In this document: one piece after another, positions 26,693 to 35,161 of the stretch | Numbering within the stretch: the stretch's first letter is position 1 | Layout: every line of letters begins with the position of its first letter | Assembly (NCBI GenBank): GCA_025457615.1 | Contig: JALOTZ010000008.1 | Span: 1-64,000, forward strand | Source: Verrucomicrobiota bacterium | Lineage (GTDB): Bacteria; Verrucomicrobiota; Verrucomicrobiia; Limisphaerales; DSYF01 | Direction of reading: 5' to 3' | Length of the DNA stretch: 64,000 bases | Translations under genes and position numbers: made by a program | The notes under the pieces: model-generated | What the model was told of the DNA's origin: nothing | Database searches by the model: none | What the model saw: the letters and a program-made list of their open reading frames with translations, nothing else

Positions 26693-27139
26693 TCAGTGGA
26701 CCTGCTCGTAAATGTGAAAGCGGCTGCCCGGGACGATCGGCAGCACATCTCCCCCGCTGTAGCCCAAGGAGGTATCCGTGGCAAAATTCTGGTCGGCCGC
26801 CAGATTGGGCCGATAACTGTCCGGATACACCGGGTTGGGCGCCAGGTAGTTGGTCCAGACCGGCTCGTACGAAGGGATGGGGAAGGTGACGATCTCGTAA
26901 ACGCCCAGCCCGGTCCGCGCCAGGGTCCGGTTCAAGCCGCTGATGAAACCGCGGGTGTAGCCTTCCTCCGGGGAGTAAAAGACAGCGGTCTGTTCAACAC
27001 TGCGACGGCACTCGCCCCAGCGAACAATCTCCCCCAAGTTGGCCATGCCGCGACCAAGTTTCTTCTCGGGACCCGCACAACCTGTGGCGAGCAGAGCGAG
27101 GGTGACGACCGACATCATGAGGATCAGTGACTTTAGCAT
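26693..27139 (-). CDS. Exosortase-associated TIGR04073-type lipoprotein
   Basis: I start at the ATG at 27139 (MLKSLILMMSV). The signal peptide ends in the lipobox LLATGCAG. The mature protein begins KKLGRGMANLGEIVRWGE, which matches the R-G-x-x-N-x-x-x-G-x-x-E pattern I associate with the TIGR04073 family, found in exosortase-containing Verrucomicrobiota and Lentisphaerota. Its function is not known. It is the downstream member of a run of three lipoproteins on this strand and has its own hairpin terminator. No exosortase gene is in the window. Confidence 0.7.
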   Translation of the reverse strand: MLKSLILMMSVVTLALLATGCAGPEKKLGRGMANLGEIVRWGECRRSVEQTAVFYSPEEGYTRGFISGLNRTLARTGLGVYEIVTFPIPSYEPVWTNYLAPNPVYPDSYRPNLAADQNFATDTSLGYSGGDVLPIVPGSRFHIYEQVH

Positions 27140-27215
27140 AGGTTTGCTCGAAGAATTTGATCGCAGGTTAACCGCCGTGCTTTGGATGTAAAGTCGCATT
27201 TGGCAGCCCCATCGC

Positions 27216-27275
27216 GCTTCCGGCCCGTGGCGGGCCGGAAGCAGGACGACCACCGGGGCCTGAACTCGGCCCCGG
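27216..27275 (-). terminator. Tandem GC-rich hairpins between two lipoprotein genes
   Basis: Two perfect inverted repeats lie just after the DUF2959-like stop: CCGGGGCC/GGCCCCGG (27253-27275) and GCTTCCGGCCC/GGGCCGGAAGC (27216-27242). Neither has a T-tract on the minus strand. They may stop transcription or protect the 3' end rather than act as a classical terminator. Confidence 0.5.
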
Positions 27276-27293
27276 CGGACGCGGAGAACAACC

Positions 27294-27965
27294 TCAAGAC
27301 TTGGGTGCGGCTGCCGGTGCGGCCGCCGGTCCCTTCGAGGACATCTTCGCGGCCAGATCATGAATGTCTTTCGCCGCCTCCTGCAGCGCCGAGCGAAGAT
27401 CCTCGCCATGGGCGATGGCCTTCTTGGTGGTTCCTTTGATTGAATTGAGACCCCCCTGCGTCAAGTCCAGGTTCAGGACCTGTTGAACGTCCTTGAGGTC
27501 AGACAGGAACGGGTCAAAGGCCTCCTTGGACTTCTTGAGGCTCTGTGCGACCTCCTCGAACGCACTGGAAACCTCCGCCCGCCGCGCTTCGCTGGTCTTG
27601 CGCAAGTCCGGATTGGTGATGTTGGTCATCCCGGCGTCCCATTTGGCGAAATAGTCGTCAGCACGCTTCTTCATCTCCGCCGCCTTCTTGTCCACACTTT
27701 CGGAGAGGGAGTCGAGTTTCTTGGTTTCGCGCGTGAACGCCTTGTACTGCGGCACCAGATCCGGAGCCGGATTGTAAACAAGGTTGCTGAGCGAGCTCAG
27801 CGTCAGCTCGGTCTGCGCTACGATGGCTTCCACCTCGCGGCCCGTCTTGTCCATTCCTTTGGAGGCGTCTCCTCCCTTGGAATAGCCGGTGGCAGCACAG
27901 GCCGTCATGACAAATGCAAGTGATACGACCGATCCCAGCATGATTCCTTGAGCGATGTTTTTCAT
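27294..27965 (-). CDS. DUF2959-like lipoprotein
   Basis: The ATG at 27965 (MKNIAQGIML) begins a lipoprotein signal peptide with lipobox VMTACAAT. The 223-residue protein is almost entirely helical and charged, with probable coiled coil (KKLDSLSESVDKKAAEMKKR). The later segment SEARRAEVSSAFEEVAQSLK and the LSDLKDVQQVLNLDLTQGGL motif look like DUF2959 proteins. An Ala/Pro-rich tail (GPAAAPAAAP) ends the protein. Function is unknown; the likely location is the periplasmic face of the membrane. Confidence 0.6.
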   Translation of the reverse strand: MKNIAQGIMLGSVVSLAFVMTACAATGYSKGGDASKGMDKTGREVEAIVAQTELTLSSLSNLVYNPAPDLVPQYKAFTRETKKLDSLSESVDKKAAEMKKRADDYFAKWDAGMTNITNPDLRKTSEARRAEVSSAFEEVAQSLKKSKEAFDPFLSDLKDVQQVLNLDLTQGGLNSIKGTTKKAIAHGEDLRSALQEAAKDIHDLAAKMSSKGPAAAPAAAPKS

Positions 27966-28112
27966 ATCGTTGATTGAGTTTTGTTTGGTGTCTTCGGGTC
28001 GATTTGCACGGAAGACCCGTTTCGTTTGCCAAGACAAGGGAATGCGCAAGGCGCAGATTGTCAATGGCATTCCGAGATGAAGATCGGGGGCGGGCCGGAC
28101 TGGTCGGCTCCA

Positions 28113-28628
28113 TCAGCGTCCAGCAGACGCCGGCGAGGCGCCCTTCGCGTCCAGCCGCGCCTTCACCTCATCCAGGATCCGCTGATAGCTCTTGGCGCTG
28201 ACCATCATGATCCGTGTCTCATCCTCCAAGACCGACTGACCCGCATCCCGCACGGAGAAGACGTCGCAACGCAGGAAGAAGGTCTCCGGACTCAGCTCCT
28301 GCAAATCGACCTTGGCACGAATGACCACCCCGGAGCTTCCGAAGGAACCGTACTTGATCTGTTCTCCCTTGGTGGCCGGTCTTTCAAAGATCATCCGATC
28401 CGTTTCCGAACGAGCCAATACGAACCCGTTATCGTTAAAAGCATCGCGTACCGTTGGAGCAACGTCGGCAACCCCATGACCTTTAATGGTCACGGCAGCA
28501 TGGCTGGCGCTCCCAGAGGAGGTGGAGGAACAAGCGGTCAAGAGGCCAAGGACCAAGGCCAAAGCCAGTGGCAGTGCAAGGACCGACCTTCGACGCGATT
28601 CAGTCAACCCAAGATCAAGCGGACGCAT
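28113..28628 (-). CDS. Lipoprotein of unknown function
   Basis: The likely start is the ATG at 28628 (MRPLDLGLTE); an ATG six codons upstream is also possible. A hydrophobic core (LALPLALALVLGLLTAC) ends in a lipobox followed by SSTSSGSAS. The roughly 130-residue mature domain is mixed alpha/beta with alternating strands (VTIKGHGVADVAPTVRDAF, GVVIRAKVDLQEL) and an amphipathic C-terminal helix. I do not recognise the family. It is the first of three lipoproteins on this strand and is divergent from the cyclic-nucleotide-binding gene. Confidence 0.6.
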   Translation of the reverse strand: MRPLDLGLTESRRRSVLALPLALALVLGLLTACSSTSSGSASHAAVTIKGHGVADVAPTVRDAFNDNGFVLARSETDRMIFERPATKGEQIKYGSFGSSGVVIRAKVDLQELSPETFFLRCDVFSVRDAGQSVLEDETRIMMVSAKSYQRILDEVKARLDAKGASPASAGR

Positions 28629-28784
28629 GTGGACAGTATTCGGCACGCGGGGTCCGATGGCTAGACTTAACCCTCAGATTCTTGGGCGCCTTGATGTCCT
28701 GGATCAAAGCGCGGGATTGTGGACAGGACGCCGCAATGGATATGCTGTCCAAGGTCGGCCGAAATCCGGCCGGACTTGCGAACC

Positions 28785-29495
28785 ATGGAAGCCAACGAAG
28801 CGCCACTTTATTTCGTCTGGGGTATCGACCACGTGGCCTATGGCCCGGTGGAACTGCCCACGCTGGTGAACTGGATACGCGACGAGCGGGTTGAAAAGGA
28901 CACCTGGATTTACGACCAGCGTGGCCGGGCGTGGCTGCAGGCGCTGGAACTCGCCGAACTCAAGGCGGTGTTCAGTCGGCGCTCCACGGCATACGCCGCG
29001 CCAGGCAATACGACCGCCGTCATCAAGCCCGGCTCGCTGCGCCGCATCAAAGCCCTGGCTGAGCTCGCGGATGAACAACTGCAGTCGTTTGCGCGCTATC
29101 TTGACCTGGTGCGTCTGCCCCAGCACACCACGGTGGTCAAGGCGGGCGACGAGGGCGACGCCATGTTCATGCTGCTGGAGGGGGAATTGCGCGTGCGCGT
29201 GCTCGTGCGCGGCAAGGAATCCATCCTGGCCACGCTGGAACCCGGCGAATCATTCGGTGAGCTGGCGCTCCTGGACGAAGGCAAGCGATCAGCCGACGTG
29301 ATTGCCAACGTGGACAGCATGGTACTGAAGATCACCCGGGCAGGACTCAAGAAGCTGTTCGATGAAGCCCCGGCGCTGGCCGCACCCTTCCTCCACGCCC
29401 TGGGCCGGGCCACCGCAGCCCGACTGCGCGCCACCAACCGGCGCGTCGAGGATTCCATCCGTCTGAGCAACTCTGTTCAGGGAGCCGAAGGCTAG
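28785..29495 (+). CDS. GYF_2-like plus cyclic nucleotide-binding domain protein
   Basis: The ATG at 28785 (MEANEAPLYF) gives 236 residues. Residues 8-65 resemble a GYF_2/DUF4339 domain (YGPVELPTLVNWIRDERV, then DTWIYDQRGRAWLQA). Residues 95-215 form a cyclic nucleotide-binding domain (KAGDEGDAMFMLLEGELRV, then EPGESFGELALLDEGKRSA). The usual phosphate-binding Arg is present in the loop after FGELAL. There is no DNA-binding domain, so it is a sensor or scaffold rather than a Crp-type regulator. Its 3' end overlaps exbD by 4 bp on the opposite strand. Confidence 0.8.
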   Translation: MEANEAPLYFVWGIDHVAYGPVELPTLVNWIRDERVEKDTWIYDQRGRAWLQALELAELKAVFSRRSTAYAAPGNTTAVIKPGSLRRIKALAELADEQLQSFARYLDLVRLPQHTTVVKAGDEGDAMFMLLEGELRVRVLVRGKESILATLEPGESFGELALLDEGKRSADVIANVDSMVLKITRAGLKKLFDEAPALAAPFLHALGRATAARLRATNRRVEDSIRLSNSVQGAEG

Positions 29496-29917
29496 GGTTG
29501 CCCGGCTTTGCGGGTGTAGGCACTCACCGTCTTGACGTTGGCCTGCTGGGCGGCGTCCATCACCTTCACAATCCTCCCAAATGGGGCGCCTTCGTCCGCC
29601 CGAATGGCCAGCGGCACGTCCGGATTCTTCAACGTTTCGATCTTCAGCCGATCCCCCAGAGCAACGGGCGTGATGGGTTTGGGATCGGATCCGAACCGGA
29701 GATCGCCCACCAGGTCCACCGAAACCAGCAGGGCGGCATCCTGACCGGCACCCGGCTTCTGTGCCTGGGTGGATTCAGGAAGCGTCAACTTGACGGCGGG
29801 ATGCTGACGAAACGTGGTGGTCGCCATCAGGAAGATCAGCATGACAATCAGCACATCGATCAGGGCGATGATGATCACCGCCGGCGTCTGCCTGCGTTTC
29901 TGGACTGCAAAGTGCAC
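29492..29917 (-). CDS. exbD: ExbD/TolR-type biopolymer transport protein
   Basis: A 141-residue protein with one N-terminal transmembrane helix carrying the functional aspartate (IIIALIDVLIVMLIFLMAT). It is followed by a periplasmic domain with strands typical of ExbD/TolR (VPLAIRADEGAPFGRIVKVMDAA). It pairs with ExbB to convert proton-motive force into TonB motion. It is the third gene of the tonB-exbB-exbD set, 3 bp after exbB. Confidence 0.9.
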   Translation of the reverse strand: MHFAVQKRRQTPAVIIIALIDVLIVMLIFLMATTTFRQHPAVKLTLPESTQAQKPGAGQDAALLVSVDLVGDLRFGSDPKPITPVALGDRLKIETLKNPDVPLAIRADEGAPFGRIVKVMDAAQQANVKTVSAYTRKAGQP

Positions 29918-29920
29918 GTG

Positions 29921-30520
29921 TCAGGTATCGCTCGACCGGTTGCGATATTGTCGGCGGAGGAACTCATCGCACAGGGTTTCCATCTCCACCGTCATGGTTT
30001 CCACCTTCTTGGTGTAGTAGCTCCAGGAGATCAAACAGGGGATGGCGATGAGCAGGCCCATCAGGGTGGCGTTGAGGATGAGCCCGATGCCTTTGGCCAG
30101 AGCCGCCGTGTCGCTCAGGCCCGTTTCACCCAGGCCTCCAAACAGCGACATCATGCCGGCGATGGTTCCGACCAGCCCCAATAATGGCGCGATGCCCACG
30201 ATGACCTCCAGCACCACCAATCCACGCTCCAGTTTCACGATTTCACGCCTGGCCTGGGTTTGCAGGGCATCAACGGTCTCGGCCTTGGGCCAGTCGAGAT
30301 GGTCGCTGGCCAGGACGAGGATTCGGGCCAGGGGTGAGGGATGCCTCTCGCAGACCTTTCGCAGCAGCCCCACCTCCTCAGTGTTGCCACAGGAACGGAC
30401 GGCCGCCTCGATCGCGGGCGGCAACACCTTGGCCCAGCGAAGGGCCAACCCCCGTTCAATGATGAAGGTCAACCCCACCACCGAGGTCAGGACCAGCAAG
30501 ATGTAAACAACCAGTTCCAT
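29921..30520 (-). CDS. exbB: ExbB/TolQ-type proton channel protein
   Basis: This 199-residue protein has three transmembrane helices: residues 1-22, then two around 105-130 and 145-172. The conserved GIAPLLGLVGTIAGMMSLFGGL and the later ATLMGLLIAIPCLISW helix are the ExbB/TolQ/MotA proton-channel signature. It lies 28 bp after the tonB-like gene and 3 bp before exbD, so one operon powers outer-membrane import. Confidence 0.92.
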   Translation of the reverse strand: MELVVYILLVLTSVVGLTFIIERGLALRWAKVLPPAIEAAVRSCGNTEEVGLLRKVCERHPSPLARILVLASDHLDWPKAETVDALQTQARREIVKLERGLVVLEVIVGIAPLLGLVGTIAGMMSLFGGLGETGLSDTAALAKGIGLILNATLMGLLIAIPCLISWSYYTKKVETMTVEMETLCDEFLRRQYRNRSSDT

Positions 30521-30548
30521 GTTTTCCTTTCAGCATTCCACAAGGGAA

Positions 30549-31568
30549 TCAATTGTAATAAAAGGTGAATCGCACGTCACGATAGTTGGTGCCGATCATC
30601 CGACGCATGTCGCTGGGCCACCGCGCATAGGGCGAAGGATCCATCACCGCCTTCTGACACAACAGGCTCAACATCTCGTCCACCGTGTTCTCCGACACCC
30701 TCATGCCGGAAATCCGCCCATCGTGATGCAAACGGAAATCCAGCACCACCCGACCGCTCATCTCGTGGCCGAATCCACGCGCGTCCAGCAAGTCAAACCA
30801 GCGGTTCTGAATGGCGACAATGATGGCCCGGTCGTAATCCCCGAACGGCGAGGCTTTCACGTCCAGCGACGACAGCGTGCTCAGGCGACGCACCCCGCCC
30901 TCCTGCTTCATCTTGCGTCCGGCCAGCGCATTGACTTGGGCTTCGGGGGTTCGGGCCATCGCTTCTTTTAGGGTTCGTGGCCGCGGCTTGATCTCCGGCG
31001 GTTGGAGTTCCTTGGGCTGCTCCCGGTCGGCGGCTTTGGCCAGCCTCAGATCGCCCTCCGGTTCCTTGGTCGGCTCGGTAGTCTCCGGCTTGGATTCCGG
31101 CTCCGGGACGGGCTCGGGTTCCGGCGGCGCCGCGGCAGGTTGCAGCGGGACAGCCTTGAGCGGGGGAACATCCTCGGTTCGAACCAATTGCTCCTGACGC
31201 CCATCAAACATGGGTGCCCCGGTCACCTCGTCGGTCAAGGGATTGGCGGCCTGCGAACTCTTGTCGGAGTAGTAGGGCGTGTCTTGCGGAACCTCGGAGC
31301 TGGCCACAGCGGGGTTCACGTCCACAAAAACCAGCGGCATCTGGCGTTCAGGGTCCTGCAAGGCAATCTTGGCCGCCTGGAGTTCCTCGATCACCTGCCC
31401 CATGGGCTTCCAATGGAGGCGTTCCCATAATCCCAGTTTCTGACCGCCCTTGTAGGTCCCATAAATTACCAGATGCGCCAGCAGCGACAGCGCAAAGGCG
31501 GCAAGAAGCCTTGAGTGCTCAAGGCTTCCCAAAACCCGCACTTCGGATAACGGCCGTTGGGCAAACAT
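30549..31568 (-). CDS. tonB: TonB-like energy transducer
   Basis: A 339-residue protein with an N-terminal transmembrane helix (LLAAFALSLLAHLVIYG). It is followed by a long periplasmic spacer rich in Pro, Glu and Lys (PPEPEPVPEPESKPETTEP). The C-terminal domain (AIIVAIQNRWFDLLDARGF, GRVVLDFRLHHDGRISGMRV) is the TonB/TolA fold. The spacer spans the periplasm so the C-terminus can reach outer-membrane receptors. TonB or TolA cannot be separated with certainty, but the Pro-rich linker and exbBD neighbours favour TonB. No receptor gene is adjacent. Confidence 0.82.
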   Translation of the reverse strand: MFAQRPLSEVRVLGSLEHSRLLAAFALSLLAHLVIYGTYKGGQKLGLWERLHWKPMGQVIEELQAAKIALQDPERQMPLVFVDVNPAVASSEVPQDTPYYSDKSSQAANPLTDEVTGAPMFDGRQEQLVRTEDVPPLKAVPLQPAAAPPEPEPVPEPESKPETTEPTKEPEGDLRLAKAADREQPKELQPPEIKPRPRTLKEAMARTPEAQVNALAGRKMKQEGGVRRLSTLSSLDVKASPFGDYDRAIIVAIQNRWFDLLDARGFGHEMSGRVVLDFRLHHDGRISGMRVSENTVDEMLSLLCQKAVMDPSPYARWPSDMRRMIGTNYRDVRFTFYYN

Positions 31569-31799
31569 GCTGGAAAACAGTGCCGCAGCCCTCCATTGGT
31601 AGCAACAACTTAGCCATCAGAGGCCTTCCGGGCGGCGGCGGTTTGAAGAGTTAGACGGACCATGTCCCTGAAATGCTCAAGCGTCATCAGACAAAGCGGG
31701 ACCACGTGATGCGAAGATCAATCGGCGGGCAAAGCCCCGGCCAACAGCCAAGCCACCGGTGCGCTTGCCCGGCTCGGAGATTTCTGCAAAAGTCCGCCG

Positions 31800-32852
31800 A
31801 TGCGCCGGTTATGTCTTCTTGGGATCCTGGTTGCCGGAACGGCAGCTTGGGCAGCGGAGTTGTCCATCGACTTCAGCACCACCCCTCAGGGGGAGCTGCC
31901 GAAGGGGTTTCGACCGCTGCTGGCAGGCGAAGGATCGCCGGGACGGTGGGAGGTGATACTGGCCGAGGTGCCGCCCACACTGGCCCCGCTGAGCCCTAAA
32001 GCGCCCCAGACCAGCGTCAAGCCGGTGCTCACCCAGACGGTTCACGACCCGACCGACGAACGATTCCCCATGCTGGTTTACGAGGGGGAGGAGTTCACGG
32101 ACTTCACCTTGACCGCGCGCCTTCGCCTTCTCGGGGGCGTGCAGGAACAGATGGCCGGGATGGCCTTCCGCCTGCAGGATGCGCAGAATTTCTATGTGAT
32201 CCGCTTGAGCGCGCTCGGGCAGAACCTCCGCTTCTACAAAGTGGTTCAGGGAACCCGGGGGCGACCGATCGGCCCTTCCATCCCCATCAGCACCAACACC
32301 TGGCATGAACTGAAGATTGAGTGCCAGGGCAACCAAATCCTCTGCACTCTCAACGGACAACTCGTGATGCCCGCCTTGCAGGATACCTCCTTCGCCCGGG
32401 GCAGAATCGCCTTTTGGACAAAATCTGACTCGCTCTGTCAATTTGCTGGAGTCAGCGTCGTTTATACGCCCACCACCCCGCTCTCCGTCCAGATGATCGA
32501 GGCAGCCTTGGCCAAGTATCCCCGCGTCATTGACCTGCGCCTCTATGCACCCCAGACAGGAAGCAACACGATCCGCGCGGTGGCCTGCAAGAACCCGCCG
32601 GATCTGGGGACCCCGGGGGGCAAAGCCGAAGTCGGCGCCATCCGCAATGCGGACATCTATGTCGGTAAGGGCAAGCAGACGGTCACGGTCGTCATGCCCG
32701 TCCGGGATCGGAACGGTGAGCCTGCAGCAGCGGCGCAGATCGTCATGGACAGCTTTGCGGGCCAGACGGAAAACAACGCGATTGTCCGGGCCAGACCCAT
32801 CGTGCGATTGATGGAAACCATGCTGCAATCCAGTCAGGATCCCTTGCGATAG
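31800..32852 (+). CDS. Secreted protein with a LamG/DUF1080-like jelly-roll domain
   Basis: The 350-residue protein has a signal peptide (LLGILVAGTAAWAAE). Residues 30-220 form a concanavalin-like domain of the LamG/3-keto-disaccharide hydrolase type (FTDFTLTARLRLLGG, MAGMAFRLQDAQNFYVIRL, NTWHELKIECQGNQI, ARGRIAFWTKSD). The last 120 residues are a second, unrecognised domain. Such domains bind or cleave polysaccharides, and this phylum carries many. No catalytic assignment can be made. It is divergent from the tonB operon, 231 bp away, with no promoter I would defend. Confidence 0.65.
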   Translation: MRRLCLLGILVAGTAAWAAELSIDFSTTPQGELPKGFRPLLAGEGSPGRWEVILAEVPPTLAPLSPKAPQTSVKPVLTQTVHDPTDERFPMLVYEGEEFTDFTLTARLRLLGGVQEQMAGMAFRLQDAQNFYVIRLSALGQNLRFYKVVQGTRGRPIGPSIPISTNTWHELKIECQGNQILCTLNGQLVMPALQDTSFARGRIAFWTKSDSLCQFAGVSVVYTPTTPLSVQMIEAALAKYPRVIDLRLYAPQTGSNTIRAVACKNPPDLGTPGGKAEVGAIRNADIYVGKGKQTVTVVMPVRDRNGEPAAAAQIVMDSFAGQTENNAIVRARPIVRLMETMLQSSQDPLR

Positions 32853-32937
32853 TTCCTTGCGGCGTCTCGAAACCAACGGCGGCCAACTATTTCAGTATTT
32901 CCCCCAGGGTCGGCTAGCATCCTGCTGTCTTGCACCC

Positions 32938-33483
32938 ATGCGAGTAGCAGCCTTTATCGAACGAGACGGCCTGCTGAACCGGTTCCGGATGCAGCACGAC
33001 CTGCCGGTTGCACCGATTCAACTTGAGGAATTCCGCGTCCAACCCGAAGCCGTACCTTTGGTCCGATCCCTCCAGGACGCAGGCTACCTGGTGATCGCCA
33101 CCACCAATCAGCCCGGCCTCACCAGCGGCGAGCTCTCCCGACGGGAACTCGACCTCATGCACGAAATTCTGCTCAAAAAACTCAACCTGGACGATATCAT
33201 GGTCTGCCCACACGACGAGGCCGACCGTTGTCCCTGCCGCAAACCCAAGCCCGGCTTGCTGATCGAGGCCGGATTCAAGTGGCACGTGGATCTGGACCGA
33301 TCCGTGGTCATCAGCGACAAGTGGCAGGATGCCGAGGCGGCGCGCATCGCAGGTTGCACATCCATTCTCATCGACTCGCCCTGGAACGGTCCCGGACATC
33401 ATGACTTCCAGGTTTCCTCCTTCAAAGCGGCCGTCGCCAAGGCGCTTTCCCTCATGAACACCTCCGGCGTGCTGCTCCGCTAG
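32938..33483 (+). CDS. GmhB-like HAD-IIIA protein with altered motif I
   Basis: The ATG at 32938 gives 181 residues matching D-glycero-D-manno-heptose 1,7-bisphosphate phosphatase. Zinc ligands are visible in CPHDEADRCPCRKPKPGLL, motif II in TTNQPGLTSG, and the final acidic motif in VISDKWQDAEAARIAG. Motif I, normally FLDRDGVIN, reads FIERDGLLN: the Asp nucleophile is Glu. A phospho-enzyme route through Glu is not established, so the protein may be inactive, a binding protein or a changed enzyme. It converges with a membrane gene at 7 bp. Confidence 0.75.
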   Translation: MRVAAFIERDGLLNRFRMQHDLPVAPIQLEEFRVQPEAVPLVRSLQDAGYLVIATTNQPGLTSGELSRRELDLMHEILLKKLNLDDIMVCPHDEADRCPCRKPKPGLLIEAGFKWHVDLDRSVVISDKWQDAEAARIAGCTSILIDSPWNGPGHHDFQVSSFKAAVAKALSLMNTSGVLLR

Positions 33484-33490
33484 AAACACT

Positions 33491-34207
33491 TCAGGAGCAG
33501 ATGCCGGGAGTTCGTGCAGAGAGGCCTGAACGCGCGCGGACCAACACCCAGAGCAGTTGCCCGATTGGGGCGGACATCAACCCCAGCGCGACCAGGAACA
33601 GCGGCCATGGGAACGAACCGGGCAACAGCTCGCGCAGGGCCGCCTCACCCCCGGGCGCGACGCGAATCGCGTCCGCCATGAACACGTAGAGCGCGAGCAG
33701 GACGCCCAGAACGCTGAGGGCCAGCACGGGCCGGTGTGCGAGGGCTACACCTTGCAGTTGCGGGAACTGCGTGACCAACGTTCCCCAGACGATCATGAGC
33801 AGCGCAATCAGCATCGGTGCCAGAATGGGCCCCCACCACGGCAACGGAATGAGGAACAGAATGTCCCAGTCCAGCAGGGAGCGGGGCCAACCGGTCATCA
33901 GCTTGAGAAAGAGGTAGTAGAGAATGTCCCACACACCAAAGGCAACCAGGGCGTAGCCCAGCCGCGAAACCCAGGTCCGGCCGGCCAGTAACCCCACGGT
34001 CAGCAGCAGGATCATCGTCGCCGCCTCGCGCACGATTTCCACCCACACGATGCCCTCCACCAGCGGGAGCGGGTTGGGTTGATACGGGTCGATCCGATCC
34101 ACCATCGTCCGCAGGTAGAACACCACCGCCGCCTCGATCCAGGCAAACGCGACCGCAAAGACGCAGACGCTGAGCCAACGATAAAGGGCGGGGCGACGGC
34201 TTCTCAT
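33491..34207 (-). CDS. Polytopic membrane protein of unknown function
   Basis: A 238-residue protein with about six transmembrane helices (for example WLSVCVFAVAFAWIEAAVVF, AATMILLLTVGLLAG, MLIALLMIVWGTLV). Charged and aromatic motifs sit inside the membrane (WIEAAVVFYLR, FGVWDILYYLFLKL, LLDWDILFLIPLPW), which suggests a small enzyme or transporter. It begins 3 bp after the creD remnant stop, at the end of the ispH-creD run. No family name can be given. Confidence 0.7.
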   Translation of the reverse strand: MRSRRPALYRWLSVCVFAVAFAWIEAAVVFYLRTMVDRIDPYQPNPLPLVEGIVWVEIVREAATMILLLTVGLLAGRTWVSRLGYALVAFGVWDILYYLFLKLMTGWPRSLLDWDILFLIPLPWWGPILAPMLIALLMIVWGTLVTQFPQLQGVALAHRPVLALSVLGVLLALYVFMADAIRVAPGGEAALRELLPGSFPWPLFLVALGLMSAPIGQLLWVLVRARSGLSARTPGICS

Positions 34208-34210
34208 CGA

Positions 34211-35133
34211 TCAGACTCCATTCTCATCGCGTGCGTACCAATCGATATTCCGCGTGGCGTGGAACAGCACCGCCAGCACCACAAACAGACCCGCGGCGCC
34301 GAACAGCAACGAGTAATCCTGCAATTGCAGGGCAATGTAAAGGAAGCCGTAAATTGCCGCCAGCATGGCCACGATGAGAAGCGTCCGCCACCCGCTTCGC
34401 AGCACCCGGATACCGTAGTACGCAATCAACAGCGTGGTCGCAGCGGCCGCTGCGGCATACGCCCACCCAAACGCGATGAACTCGGACCGGGACAGCAGGC
34501 CGAGATAAAACAGGCCGAGGGCCAGGCCGACCAGGGTGTATTGGAGTGGATGCAGGCGAAGCCCGCAGAGAATCTCGAACAGGAAGAAGACAGCGAACAT
34601 CAGGGCGATGAACAGCACGCCATACTTGATGGCCCGCTCGACGTTGCGGTAGGCGTCAATGCCCGCCAGGAAGTTCACGCCAAACAGCGAACCCGCCACC
34701 GAGTTCGGGGTCAATCCGGCGGCCGCATCCTGGTCCGTCCACTGCTGGGCGTAGTCGCGTCCGTATTGCGACAGTTGCCACGCCGCCTCAAAGCCGGTCG
34801 CCCCCACCGTCCGCTCCGCGGGCAGGAACGCACCCTGAAAGCTCGGATCCGGCCAGGGCGAGGAGAATCTGATTCGATTCTCCCCGGCCGCCGGGGTGAA
34901 GCGGATGCCGCCGCTGCCGTTGACCGTCAGATCCAACCGCAGCGCGATGTCCCCGGTGTTTTCGCGCAATCCGGCGACGCGGGCGTGGACACCGGAGGCA
35001 AAACCCTTCAGCTTGGAGCCCGGCACCAGCGGAACGCCATCAGGATCGCCACGCCCAGCATCTTGAAAAAGCTGGCGCGGCATTTCAGGAAACTCGAACA
35101 GGCAGACAGGGGCGGGGGGATTGGCGTGTTCAT
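34211..35133 (-). pseudogene. creD: creD-like inner membrane protein gene with internal deletion and frameshift
   Basis: The C-terminal 290 codons encode the CreD membrane domain (WPDPSFQGAFLPAERTV, LFEILCGLRLHPLQYTLVGL, ending HATRNIDWYARDE). A true CreD N-terminus starts at the ATG at 35133 in another frame (MNTPIPPPLS...SFLKCRASFFKMLGVAILM). The two pieces meet near 35030-35043, and roughly 150-170 residues of the periplasmic domain are missing against the E. coli CreD layout as I recall it. This points to a deletion that also shifted the frame. The 3' part keeps an open frame, so the decay looks recent. Confidence 0.75.
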
Positions 35134-35161
35134 GATTCGGTGATCAGTGATAAGGAGGCAG

